From Sphingomonas sp. (GTDB lineage: Bacteria; Pseudomonadota; Alphaproteobacteria; Sphingomonadales; Sphingomonadaceae): a DNA stretch of 39,854 bases. This document shows positions 1 to 7,636 of the stretch, piece after piece. The notes beneath the pieces were generated by a model that was not told where the DNA came from, did no database searches, and was given only the letters and a program-made list of their open reading frames with translations. Position 1 is the stretch's first letter. Each line of letters opens with the position of its first letter. Location: assembly GCF_023266535.1 (NCBI RefSeq), contig NZ_JAHFPY010000015.1:1-39854 (forward strand). Direction: 5' to 3'. The translations under genes were made by a program, and so were the position numbers.

Positions 1-1
1 C

Positions 2-79
2 GGAGAAGTTGCCGGTCCTGGCAGTGCCGGCGACCCGGCAGCGGTCGCAGATAACGGAAATCGTCATCGGATATTTTGA
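2..79 (+). CDS. possible C-terminal end of an upstream gene (partial)
   Basis: An open frame entering from the left edge stops at TGA 77-79. It encodes about 25 residues rich in Gly, Ala and Asp and ending in RHRIF. A terminator-like hairpin follows shortly, which fits a gene end here. The other two forward frames are also open for a while, so the frame is a guess and no family can be named. From 80 to 225 I see no gene apart from the hairpin. Confidence 0.25.
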   Translation, partial: GEVAGPGSAGDPAAVADNGNRHRIF

Positions 80-112
80 ACCAGAAACGCGACGAGTAGG
101 ACAGCAAAAAGA

Positions 113-147
113 GGCGCGGTCGGGGTCAGTCCTCGGCCGCGCCGTTT
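113..147 (+). terminator. probable intrinsic terminator of the upstream gene
   Basis: A 13-bp stem (113-125 with 131-143, two G-T wobbles) closes a 5-base loop and is followed by GTTT. It separates whatever precedes the window from the M16 protease gene. The U tract is short, so it may be weak. Confidence 0.5.
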
Positions 148-240
148 GTCGACGAACGCCCGACGTTCATCGAACAAAGTTGCATCGCTGGGCGGAGCCT
201 CTAGGGTCCGCCGCAATCCTCGGGAATGGGAAATAAATTC

Positions 241-3117
241 ATGCGTTTAATCGACCGTCGCCTGTCCATCCTGCTTGCCAGCAGCTCGCTGCTGGCCGCC
301 TGCGCGCCGAACCCGGCCGTCGAATCCGCCGCCACGCGCGAGCTGGTCGCCGCGGTCGCTCCGGCCCCGGCGCCCCCGCCAGCCGAACCGGTTCCGGTCA
401 GCTCGCTGATCCAGGACGTGACCATTCCGCACACCCGGTTCGTGCTCGACAACGGCCTTACCGTGATCGTTCATGAAGATCACAAGGCGCCCGTGGTTGC
501 CGTTTCCATGTGGTACAACGTCGGCTCCAAGGACGAGCCCAAGGGCAAGACCGGCTTCGCCCATCTGTTCGAACATCTGATGTTCAACGGCACCGAGAAT
601 TTGCCGGGCGACTATTTCACCTACCTGCAGCAGGTCGGCGCGACCGACTATAACGGCACCACCTCGTTCGATCGCACCAACTATTTCGAGACGGTCCCGA
701 CCGGCGCGCTCGACCGGGCGCTGTTCATGGAGAGCGACCGCATGGGGCATTTGCTCGGCGCGATCAGCCAGGGCGTGCTCGATAACCAGCGCGGCGTGGT
801 CCAGAACGAAAAGCGGCAGGGCGACAACCGGCCCGGCGGGCTGGTCTTTTACAAGGTGCTGGAGACGCTATTCCCAGAGGGCCACCCCTATCATCACTCG
901 ACGATCGGCTCGATGGCCGACCTCGACGTCGCCAGCCTGCAAACCGTCGGCGGCTGGTTCCGCGACAAATATGGCCCAAACAACGCGGTGCTGGTGCTGG
1001 CCGGTGACATCGACGCCGCCGCCGCCCGCCCACTGGTCGAGAAATATTTCGCCTCGATCCCGCGCGGCCCGGTCAACAATGTCGCCCAGGCGGCGGTGAC
1101 CCCGCTGTCCGCGCCGCAGTCGGTGGTGATGAAGGACAATGTCGCGACCACCAGCGTGTCGCGCTACTGGCCGGTGCCCGGCCTGCTCGACGACCAGCTG
1201 GTCGCGCTCGACGTCGGCGGTTCGGTGCTCGGCGGCCTCGCCAGTTCGCGGCTCGACGAGGTGCTGGTCCGCAACGAGAAGCTGGCGACCTCGGTCTCGG
1301 CCGGCCTCTTCGCTTTCCAGCGCGTCGGCATCTTCAACGTCTCGGCGACGGTCAAGCCGGGCATCGATCCGGCGGTGGTCGAAAAGCGGCTCGACGAGCT
1401 GGTCGCCGATTTCATCGCCAAGGGCCCGACCGAGGACGAGGTCCAGCGCGCGTCGCTGAGCGAAGTCGGCGGCCGCATCCGCGGGCTGGAGCAGGTCGGC
1501 GGCTTCGGCGGCAAAGCCGTGACCCTGGCCGAGGGCCAGACTTTTGCCGGCGACAGCAATTGGTATGCCCGCAACCTCGCCACCTACGCCTCGATCACCC
1601 CGGCGGCGGTCAAGGCGGCGATGGCCCAGTGGCTGACCAGGCCGGCCCTGTCGCTGCGGCTCGAGCCGGGCGCCCGGCCACCCTATGAAGAGGCCAAGTC
1701 GGTCGCCGCCAAGGGCGGCAAGCTCCCCAACAAGGACATGAAGGCCGGCAAGGCAGGTCCGAAGCGCGACGTTCCGCCGGTCGGCACGCTGACCGCGCTT
1801 GATTTTCCCGATGTCACGGTCACCCGCCTGTCGAACGGGGTCGAGCTGCAATATGCCCAGCGCAACGCCGTCCCGGTGACCCAACTGGCACTGTCGTTCG
1901 ATGCCGGCGAAGCATCCGACACGCCAGGCGCGCGCGGTCTGCAATCGATGGTCATGTCGATGCTCGACGAGGGCACCACGACCCTGTCGTCGCAGAAGCT
2001 GGCCGAAGCCGAGGAGCGGCTTGGCGCCAACATCGATACCGGCAGTTCGCTCGACCGGTCGTCGGTCAGCATGTCGGCGCTGTCGGCCAATCTGGCGCCG
2101 TCGCTCGCCCTGATGGGCGACATCGTCAAAAATCCCGCCTTCGATGCCGCCGAGCTGGAACGGGTGCGCACCCAGCGCCTGACGGCGATCAAGCAGCTGC
2201 AGAAGGATCCCAATGGCATTGCCCAGCGGGTGCTGCCGACCCTGTTGTTCGGGCCCAATCACCCCTATGCCACGCTGGCCGGCGGCGATGCCGCGGCGAT
2301 TGCCCGCTTCAGCCGCGATGAACTGGTCGGCTTCAAGCAAGCCTGGCTGCGTCCCGACCGGCTCAAGATCTTCGTCGTCTCGGACCGTCCGCTGGCCGAA
2401 ATCCAGCCGATGATCGAAGCCGAGTTCGGGCAGTGGGCGGCGCCGGCAACTCCGGCCGGGGTCAAGCAGTTCAGCGCTCCGCCGGCGCGGCCGACGGCGC
2501 CCCGGATCGTGCTGGTCAATCGTCCGGATTCGCCGCAGTCGGTCATTTCCGGTGGTCAGCTGACGCCGGCCGACCCGCGCAACAATATCGAGGCGCTGAT
2601 CGCCGCCAACGACGTGCTCGGCGGCAATTTCCTCAGCCGGATCAACATGGACCTGCGCGAAGCCAAGGGCTGGTCCTATGGCGTCAGCGGCCGGGCGCAG
2701 CTCAGCGAAAAAGCCGTGCCCTATGTCATTTCGGCGCCGGTCCAGGCCGACCGCACCGGGGATTCGATCGTTGCTCTCAACCATGACATTGCCGAATTCT
2801 TGAAGTCCAAGGGCGTCAACAACGAGGAATTCACCCGGACGATCGCCAACCGGGTCAACGCCCTGCCGGGCCAGTTCGAGACATCGGGCGCGGTTCTCGG
2901 TGCGATGATGTCCAACGACCTCTTTGGCCGGCCGACCAACTATCAGGAGTCGCTGGCGGCCAAATATCGCAGCTACACCGCGGCCAGCCTGGACCAGGCG
3001 ATCCGCGGGACGATCGACCCCAACGGCTTCGTCTGGGTGGTGGTCGGCGACGCCGCCAAGGTGAAGCCGCAACTCGACAAATTGGGCATTCCGGTCGAGG
3101 TCATCGAGGCCCGCTAG
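241..3117 (+). CDS. M16 family zinc metallopeptidase, lipoprotein (two-domain pitrilysin type)
   Basis: This is a periplasm-facing zinc protease of the pitrilysin/insulinase family, about 958 residues, with two fused M16 units. The N-terminal half carries the inverted zinc motif HLFEH near residues 108-112 in the context GFAHLFEHLMFNGT. The C-terminal half (from about residue 510) is a second M16 fold without that motif, as is usual for the inactive half. The N-terminus MRLIDRRLSILLASSSLLAAC has a lipobox (LAAC), so it should be lipid-anchored. I chose the ATG at 241 rather than 226 because GGGAA at 228-232 is then well spaced and the lipoprotein signal starts cleanly. An Ala/Pro linker follows the lipid site. 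A long opposite-strand open frame inside it is a GC-rich shadow. The substrate cannot be told from sequence. Confidence 0.93.
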   Translation: MRLIDRRLSILLASSSLLAACAPNPAVESAATRELVAAVAPAPAPPPAEPVPVSSLIQDVTIPHTRFVLDNGLTVIVHEDHKAPVVAVSMWYNVGSKDEPKGKTGFAHLFEHLMFNGTENLPGDYFTYLQQVGATDYNGTTSFDRTNYFETVPTGALDRALFMESDRMGHLLGAISQGVLDNQRGVVQNEKRQGDNRPGGLVFYKVLETLFPEGHPYHHSTIGSMADLDVASLQTVGGWFRDKYGPNNAVLVLAGDIDAAAARPLVEKYFASIPRGPVNNVAQAAVTPLSAPQSVVMKDNVATTSVSRYWPVPGLLDDQLVALDVGGSVLGGLASSRLDEVLVRNEKLATSVSAGLFAFQRVGIFNVSATVKPGIDPAVVEKRLDELVADFIAKGPTEDEVQRASLSEVGGRIRGLEQVGGFGGKAVTLAEGQTFAGDSNWYARNLATYASITPAAVKAAMAQWLTRPALSLRLEPGARPPYEEAKSVAAKGGKLPNKDMKAGKAGPKRDVPPVGTLTALDFPDVTVTRLSNGVELQYAQRNAVPVTQLALSFDAGEASDTPGARGLQSMVMSMLDEGTTTLSSQKLAEAEERLGANIDTGSSLDRSSVSMSALSANLAPSLALMGDIVKNPAFDAAELERVRTQRLTAIKQLQKDPNGIAQRVLPTLLFGPNHPYATLAGGDAAAIARFSRDELVGFKQAWLRPDRLKIFVVSDRPLAEIQPMIEAEFGQWAAPATPAGVKQFSAPPARPTAPRIVLVNRPDSPQSVISGGQLTPADPRNNIEALIAANDVLGGNFLSRINMDLREAKGWSYGVSGRAQLSEKAVPYVISAPVQADRTGDSIVALNHDIAEFLKSKGVNNEEFTRTIANRVNALPGQFETSGAVLGAMMSNDLFGRPTNYQESLAAKYRSYTAASLDQAIRGTIDPNGFVWVVVGDAAKVKPQLDKLGIPVEVIEAR

Positions 3118-3126
3118 GCACTGGTC

Positions 3127-3174
3127 GCCACGGGATTTGCGCCGAAAACATGCTTTTTCGCGCTGTCCCGTGGC
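3127..3174. other. long structured hairpin between the M16 protease and beta-lactamase-like genes
   Basis: A perfect 9-bp outer stem (3127-3135 with 3166-3174, gccacggga/tcccgtggc) encloses a nested stem built from cgaaaa and ttttcg. It lies 9 bases after the protease stop. It could be the protease terminator, although the T run sits inside the structure rather than after it, or a leader of the next gene. Confidence 0.45.
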
Positions 3175-3251
3175 GGGATCATGCTATTGTTAGGGAACAG
3201 TTTAGATAGTTTCTGCGATAGAATATCGGATTCAACGGGGTGGGAGCGGGA

Positions 3252-4100
3252 ATGGCGATGCGCTTGCTGGCAATCCTGGGATGGCTTTTGGCGTTCCTGG
3301 CCCAGCCTGCGGCCGCGGCTACGTCGCCCGAGCTGATTTCCCTGGAACAGCAGCTGGCGGGACTGGTCGCCGGTAAATCGGGCGAGTACGGCATTGCCGC
3401 GCTCGACCTCACTTCCGGCCGGACGGTCAGCATCAACGGCGACGTCGCCTTCCCCATGGCCAGCACGGTCAAGCTGGCGGTCGCAGCCGCCTATCTGACG
3501 CAAGTCGATCATGGACGGCGCACGCTCGACCAGACGATTGCCGGCCGCAGCGCCTATTCGCTGCTGGAGGCGATGCTGGTGCGCTCCGACAATTATGCGA
3601 CCGACCTGCTGATCCGCAATCTCGGCGGGCCGCAGACGGTGCAGCAGTGGGTCGACTGGCAAGGGCTTTCGGGCATCAGCGTCAACCGGACCATTGCCCA
3701 GCTGCTCAGCGATCGGCGCGACCTGCGCGATCCGCGCGATTCCAGCACGCCGCTGGCGATGATCGAGCTCTTAAAGAAGATTGAAACCGGCAATGTGTTG
3801 AAGCCGCAGAGCCGTTCCTTCCTGCAGGTGATGATGGCCCGCTGCATAACCGGCAGCAATCGCATCCGCGCCCTGCTGCCCGCCGGCACGCTGGTCGAAC
3901 ATAAGACCGGAACGCTCACCGGCCTGACCGATGACGTCGGGTTCATTACCTTGCCAGATGGCCGGCGGATCGCCGTTGCCATCTTCGCCCGCGGCGGCAG
4001 CGACCGCCCGCGCGGGATCGCGGAGGCCGCCCGCGCCATCTACGACGGTTTCACCGCCTCGTTCCGCTACCCGTTCGTGACCGCCTACGGCGGGCGCTGA
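3252..4100 (+). CDS. class A beta-lactamase-like serine hydrolase lacking the omega-loop Glu
   Basis: A secreted 282-residue protein of the class A beta-lactamase fold. It has a signal peptide (about residues 1-23, ending AAAA), the nucleophile motif STVK (71-74), SDN (112-114) and KTG (218-220). In true class A enzymes an omega-loop Glu (Ambler 166, in RxExxLN) deacylates the enzyme. Here the matching stretch is NRTIAQLL (145-152), and there is no Glu or Asn at the expected places or anywhere in residues 141-170. The RDxxTP element that closes the loop is kept (162-167). It may therefore acylate without efficient turnover, acting as a penicillin-binding or peptidase-like protein rather than a resistance enzyme; that is inference. 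ATG 3252 is preferred over GTG 3240 because GGGAG sits 5 bases upstream. Its stop lies 3 bases from the convergent neighbour. Confidence 0.85.
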   Translation: MAMRLLAILGWLLAFLAQPAAAATSPELISLEQQLAGLVAGKSGEYGIAALDLTSGRTVSINGDVAFPMASTVKLAVAAAYLTQVDHGRRTLDQTIAGRSAYSLLEAMLVRSDNYATDLLIRNLGGPQTVQQWVDWQGLSGISVNRTIAQLLSDRRDLRDPRDSSTPLAMIELLKKIETGNVLKPQSRSFLQVMMARCITGSNRIRALLPAGTLVEHKTGTLTGLTDDVGFITLPDGRRIAVAIFARGGSDRPRGIAEAARAIYDGFTASFRYPFVTAYGGR

Positions 4101-4103
4101 CCC

Positions 4104-4436
4104 CTATTCGGGGGAGTGGTTATTCTCCTGGTTCAGGCAGGCCACGTCATATTGCGAGATTGACGAGCTGTTGCGGCTGTTCTGCGGCTGCTCGCCGGCA
4201 TAGCGGGTGCCGGCATTGCCGTCGGGGTTGAAGGCCGATCCGGGCGCACTCGAGGCATGGCCGGGCCGGACATCTTCACACTCGGCACCGGGTTGTCCGG
4301 TCGAATGGCTAGGACCGTTGAAATGATCCCAGCCCGTACCGTTGGTCGCGCCATGACTGTTGCCCGGCTTGGCCAGCGTCGCGCCCGGCGAAAGTGCCAT
4401 TACGCCCGCGGCAAAAAGATAAACCAGTCTCTTCAT
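4104..4436 (-). CDS. small secreted protein of unknown function
   Basis: A 110-residue protein starting MKRLVYLFAAGVMALSPG, with a clear signal peptide (cleavage near residue 22, LA-KP). The mature part is polar, rich in Gly, Asn, Ser and His, with two Cys that could form a disulfide in the periplasm. ATG 4436 is preferred over the in-frame ATG at 4448 because GGAG lies 8 bases before it. I do not recognise a family. The gene is convergent with the serine hydrolase gene with only 3 bases between, and lies downstream of purK behind a terminator-like hairpin, so it is probably a separate transcript. Confidence 0.7.
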   Translation of the reverse strand: MKRLVYLFAAGVMALSPGATLAKPGNSHGATNGTGWDHFNGPSHSTGQPGAECEDVRPGHASSAPGSAFNPDGNAGTRYAGEQPQNSRNSSSISQYDVACLNQENNHSPE

Positions 4437-4489
4437 GACAAGCTCCATGCGGCCGCGCAGATGCTGCGCAGGCCAAAGCCCCTGTCTTC

Positions 4490-4531
4490 AAAAAATGCCC
4501 CTCGCTGTTGGAAACGCTTTGGGACGAGGGA
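4490..4531 (-). terminator. probable terminator of the purEK operon
   Basis: Read on the minus strand, a 6-7 bp stem (ccctcg with cgaggg, 4525-4530 and 4498-4504) closes a 20-base loop and is followed two bases later by six T residues (4490-4495 on the plus strand as A). It lies 16 bases after the purK stop. The loop is long, so this is moderate evidence. Confidence 0.5.
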
Positions 4532-4546
4532 AGTTGCCCGGACCCG

Positions 4547-5605
4547 CTAGCTCAGCCGGGTGACGTGCCCCATTTTGCGTCCGGGCCGGGCCTCGCCCTT
4601 GTTGTAGAGGTGGAGGTCGGCGCCCGGCTCCGCCAAAATGTCGGCCCAGCGGTCAATTTCGGAACCGATCAAATTCTCCATCACGGCGCTGCCCGCGACC
4701 AGCGACGCATCGCCGAGCGCCAGGCCGAGGATGGCGCGCAGATGTTGCTCGAACTGCGAGGTATGCGCACCTTCGATCGTCCAGTGGCCGCTGTTGTGGA
4801 CCCGCGGCGCAATCTCGTTGACCAGCGGTCCATCGGCGGTGGCGAAATATTCGACCGTCAGCACCCCGACATGGCCCAGGGAATCGGCAATCGCCCTGGC
4901 TGCCGCGATCGCACGATCCGCCATGGCATCGATGGCCGGCCCGGCGGGGACCGTCGAGGTTCGTAGGATGCCGCCCTCATGATGATTGCGCGTTAGGGGA
5001 AAAGCGCGGCTGGTTCCGTCCGCGGTTCGCGCGATCACCACGCTGAATTCGGCGTCGAAATTCACCCCGGCTTCGGCGACCGCGGGCTCGCGGCCAATGG
5101 CGTCCCACGCCTCCTGCGCATCTCCCGCGTCACGGATCCAGGCCTGCCCCTTGCCGTCGTAACCGTAGCGGCGGGTCTTGAGCACGACCGGCAAGCCAAG
5201 CTCCGCCACCGCGGCCTGGGCGTCTTCCAGGCTGGCAACGGCCCGCCACGGCGTCACTTTGGCGCCGGCGTCCTCCAGAAAGCTCTTCTCATCACCCCGG
5301 TCCTGGGCGACGGCCAGTGACTTGAGGCCCGGCTTCAGTCTGTCGCCAAGGACGCGCAGCGGCTCGACCGGCAGATTCTCGAATTCATAGGTGACGACAT
5401 CGCAGCCGGCGCCAAACCGGCGCAGCGCTTGCTCATCGTCGAACTTTGCCCGGGTGAAATGCGCCGACACTTCGGCCGCGCAGGGCCGCTCGTGCGGGTC
5501 GAAGATATGGCATTCATAGCCGATCCGCGCTGCGGCCAGCGCCATCATCCGGCCGAGCTGGCCGCCGCCCAGGATGCCAATGGTGGAACCGGGAGCCAAA
5601 GCCAC
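4547..5605 (-). CDS. purK: 5-(carboxyamino)imidazole ribonucleotide synthase PurK
   Basis: ATP-grasp enzyme that carboxylates aminoimidazole ribonucleotide to N5-CAIR in de novo purine synthesis; PurE then moves the carboxyl group. The 352-residue product begins MALAPGSTIGILGGGQLGRM (nucleotide-binding Rossmann-like start), has the ATP-grasp glycine loop GYDGKGQ (148-154) and the C-terminal NEIAPRVHNSGHWT metal/phosphate region. The open frame extends upstream into purE, but the family start matches GTG 5605, 10 bases after the purE stop, so I use that. The two genes form one minus-strand operon. Confidence 0.93.
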   Translation of the reverse strand: MALAPGSTIGILGGGQLGRMMALAAARIGYECHIFDPHERPCAAEVSAHFTRAKFDDEQALRRFGAGCDVVTYEFENLPVEPLRVLGDRLKPGLKSLAVAQDRGDEKSFLEDAGAKVTPWRAVASLEDAQAAVAELGLPVVLKTRRYGYDGKGQAWIRDAGDAQEAWDAIGREPAVAEAGVNFDAEFSVVIARTADGTSRAFPLTRNHHEGGILRTSTVPAGPAIDAMADRAIAAARAIADSLGHVGVLTVEYFATADGPLVNEIAPRVHNSGHWTIEGAHTSQFEQHLRAILGLALGDASLVAGSAVMENLIGSEIDRWADILAEPGADLHLYNKGEARPGRKMGHVTRLS

Positions 5606-5615
5606 TAACGACGTC

Positions 5616-6098
5616 TCACTCAGGAGTCTCGGGAACGGCTGCCGTCTGCTTCGCCCGCCATTCCGCCAGCCGTGCGCCCAATGCCTCGTCGGTCGACGCC
5701 AGCACCGCCGCCGCCAGCAAAGCGGCATTGATCGCCCCGGCTTTGCCGATCGCCAATGTCCCGACCGGGATGCCGGCCGGCATCTGGACGATCGACAGCA
5801 GGCTATCCATGCCTTTCAGCGTCTTGCTCTCGATCGGCACGCCAAGCACCGGCAATTCGGTCATCGATGCGGCCATACCCGGCAGATGGGCCGCCCCGCC
5901 GGCACCGGCGATGATCAGCTTGAGGCCGCGGTCCTTGGCCGAATGGGCATAGTCGTAGAGCCGCTTGGGCGTGCGATGCGCCGACACCACGCGGCTTTCA
6001 TGGATCACGCCGAGGGCATCGAGCGTTTCAGCGGCATGGCGCATTGTCTCCCAGTCGGAAGTGCTGCCCATGATGATTCCGATCAACGGATCGGCCAT
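5616..6098 (-). CDS. purE: N5-carboxyaminoimidazole ribonucleotide mutase PurE
   Basis: Class I PurE, 160 residues, converts N5-CAIR to CAIR in purine synthesis. It shows the phosphate-binding GSTSDWETM (11-19), the catalytic His in SAHRTP (His41), and the AGAAHLPG-type loop (here [12 protein letters not shown]). It is the first gene of the purE-purK pair and is divergent from the GGDEF gene, with a shared 142-base upstream region at 6099-6240 in which I could not fix a convincing promoter. Confidence 0.95.
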   Translation of the reverse strand: MADPLIGIIMGSTSDWETMRHAAETLDALGVIHESRVVSAHRTPKRLYDYAHSAKDRGLKLIIAGAGGAAHLPGMAASMTELPVLGVPIESKTLKGMDSLLSIVQMPAGIPVGTLAIGKAGAINAALLAAAVLASTDEALGARLAEWRAKQTAAVPETPE

Positions 6099-6240
6099 GA
6101 CCCTTATTTCCCTACGCTAGCCCCGGGGAATTGGCGGCTTAGAGGGGCGACGCGGCTGGCGCAATCCGGGACAGGTGCAGGAATGAGAATCCACATTGTC
6201 ACCCTTCTCGATTATGCGATTGGGAGCTAGTGGGGGTTGA

Positions 6241-6822
6241 ATGGTGCACGACGTTGCCTTGGAGCAGCGCGAGCCGGCGCAATTGCTAGAGGAAATTGCA
6301 CGGCTGCGGGCGGAAGTATCCAGGCTCGAATCACGGGTCGAGGAGTTGGACCGGCTCGCCCATCGCGATCCGTTGGTGCCGCTCGCCAACCGCCGCGGCA
6401 TGCTTCGCGAGCTCGAAACGATGATCGCCCGCCACGAGCGCCACGGGACGCCCGCCGCGGTGCTGTTCGTCGACTTGAACGATCTCAAAGTCCTTAACGA
6501 CAGCTACGGCCATATGGGCGGCGACGCCGCGCTGGTGACGGTCGCGGAAAAGCTGCTCGAAGGCACCAGGACCAACGATTGCGTCGCCCGGCTGGGCGGC
6601 GACGAATTCTGCGTGCTGCTCGATCATGCCGACGAGAAGAGCGCTCTCGAGACCGCCGAGCGGCTGGTCCACATCATCGCCGACGGCGAATGCCTGTTCG
6701 AAGGCGCGCCGATGCCGCTATCGGTGGCGATCGGCGTCACGCTGATCGAAAAGGGCGATACGCCCGCCACCGTCCTCGCTCGGGCCGACAAGGCGATGTA
6801 CCGGGTTAAAGCGGCAGCATAG
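6241..6822 (+). CDS. minimal GGDEF diguanylate cyclase with N-terminal coiled coil
   Basis: A soluble 193-residue protein predicted to make cyclic di-GMP from two GTP. Residues 10-40 are a heptad-like Leu/Glu/Arg helix (probable dimerising coiled coil). The GGDEF domain follows, with DLNDLKVLNDSYGH (78-91), an intact GGDEF signature (119-123) and an RxxD inhibitory site (RTND, 110-113) placed exactly five residues before it. Catalysis and product feedback both look intact. There is no signal peptide, membrane segment or recognisable sensor domain. The ATG at 6241 has a GGGGG tract a few bases before it. The PilZ proteins at 23.0-23.6 kb are plausible receivers of its product, but nothing links them directly. 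Confidence 0.9.
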   Translation: MVHDVALEQREPAQLLEEIARLRAEVSRLESRVEELDRLAHRDPLVPLANRRGMLRELETMIARHERHGTPAAVLFVDLNDLKVLNDSYGHMGGDAALVTVAEKLLEGTRTNDCVARLGGDEFCVLLDHADEKSALETAERLVHIIADGECLFEGAPMPLSVAIGVTLIEKGDTPATVLARADKAMYRVKAAA

Positions 6823-6851
6823 TAGTCCGGGGACTGCGTTGTTGCTGCCGC
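6811..6851. terminator. possible bidirectional terminator between the GGDEF gene and gpmA
   Basis: A perfect 9-bp inverted repeat (6811-6819 gcggcagca with 6843-6851 tgctgccgc) encloses a smaller agtcc/ggact hairpin. It spans the end of the GGDEF gene and the 35-base gap to the convergent gpmA stop. The minus side has TTTAAC after the stem and the plus side has no U tract, so termination is weakly supported. Confidence 0.4.
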
Positions 6852-6857
6852 TGCGGC

Positions 6858-7544
6858 TTACCGTTCGCTAAGGTAAAAGCGGTCCTTGACCGACAAATCG
6901 TCGTTGAGCTCGTAAACGATCGGCTGGCCGGTCGGGATTTCCAGCCCGACGATGTCCCCATCGGCAATGTTCGACAGATGCTTTTCCAGCGCCCGCAGCG
7001 AATTGCCATGGGCCGAGACCATCACCCGCTCGCCGCGCTTCAGCACCGGCGCGATCTCCGCCTCATAATAGGGCAGCACGCGCGCGATCGTGTCCTTGAG
7101 GCTTTCGGTATCGGGGATGGCGATCCCCTTGTAACGCCGGTCGCCAGCCAGCTGGTAGGGGCTGTCGGCAGCCAGCGGCGGCGGTGGGATGTCGAACGAG
7201 CGCCGCCAGATCTTGACCTGCTCGGCCCCGACCCGGTCGATCATCTCCTGCTTGTTGAGCCCGGTCAGCCCGCCATAGTGGCGTTCGTTCAGCCGCCAGT
7301 CCTTGGCCACCGGCAGCCACAGCGACTGGAGCTCGTGCAGCACCAGGTGCAGCGTGCGGATTGCCCGCGTCTGCAGCGAGGTGAAGCAGCGATCGAATTC
7401 ATAGCCCTTGTCGGCCAGCATCCGCCCGGCATCGCGCGCCTCGGCGATGCCCTTTTCGCTCAGATCGACGTCCCACCAGCCGGTGAAGCGGTTCTCGAGG
7501 TTCCACTGCGACTGGCCGTGGCGCAGCAGGACAAGCGTCGGCAT
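6858..7544 (-). CDS. gpmA: 2,3-bisphosphoglycerate-dependent phosphoglycerate mutase
   Basis: Cytosolic glycolytic/gluconeogenic enzyme interconverting 3- and 2-phosphoglycerate. The 228-residue length is normal for the dPGM form. It has the phosphohistidine motif RHGQSQWN (His9), the LNERHYGGL signature (Glu87) and the second catalytic His in SAHGNSLRA (His179). The start MPTLVLLRHG is the family start. It stands alone: convergent with the GGDEF gene, and separated from the upstream M14 gene by a 92-base gap holding a REP-like repeat. Confidence 0.97.
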   Translation of the reverse strand: MPTLVLLRHGQSQWNLENRFTGWWDVDLSEKGIAEARDAGRMLADKGYEFDRCFTSLQTRAIRTLHLVLHELQSLWLPVAKDWRLNERHYGGLTGLNKQEMIDRVGAEQVKIWRRSFDIPPPPLAADSPYQLAGDRRYKGIAIPDTESLKDTIARVLPYYEAEIAPVLKRGERVMVSAHGNSLRALEKHLSNIADGDIVGLEIPTGQPIVYELNDDLSVKDRFYLSER

Positions 7545-7571
7545 TAGTTGGCGTCCCTTTTCAAACTACAA

Positions 7572-7635
7572 CCGCTCATCCTGAGTAGGGGCTGAGCCGG
7601 CGAAGCCGGTTGCAGGCCCGTATCGAAGGATCGTC
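7572..7635 (-). repeat. REP-like intergenic palindromic repeat
   Basis: The gap between gpmA and the M14 gene holds a GC-rich palindrome, ccggc-gaa-gccgg (7597-7609). It is flanked by the near-symmetrical words tcatcctgag (7577-7586) and gtatcgaagga (7620-7630). From memory, intergenic sequences with 'atccttcgatacgggcctgc' and 'ctcaggatgag' edges are common dispersed repeats in sphingomonads; I could not check this. A RAYT transposase, the enzyme type linked to REP spread, lies 2 kb away. Confidence 0.55.
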
Positions 7636-7636
7636 G

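Noticed and set aside
9-236. 75-residue open frame at the left edge
   Set aside because: Runs through the terminator hairpin and into the M16 gene start, with no ribosome site and no coherent protein character.
868-3072. 734-residue open frame antisense to the M16 protease gene
   Set aside because: The translation is Arg/Gly/His-rich without any domain, typical of a GC-rich shadow frame; the plus strand encodes a clear protease.
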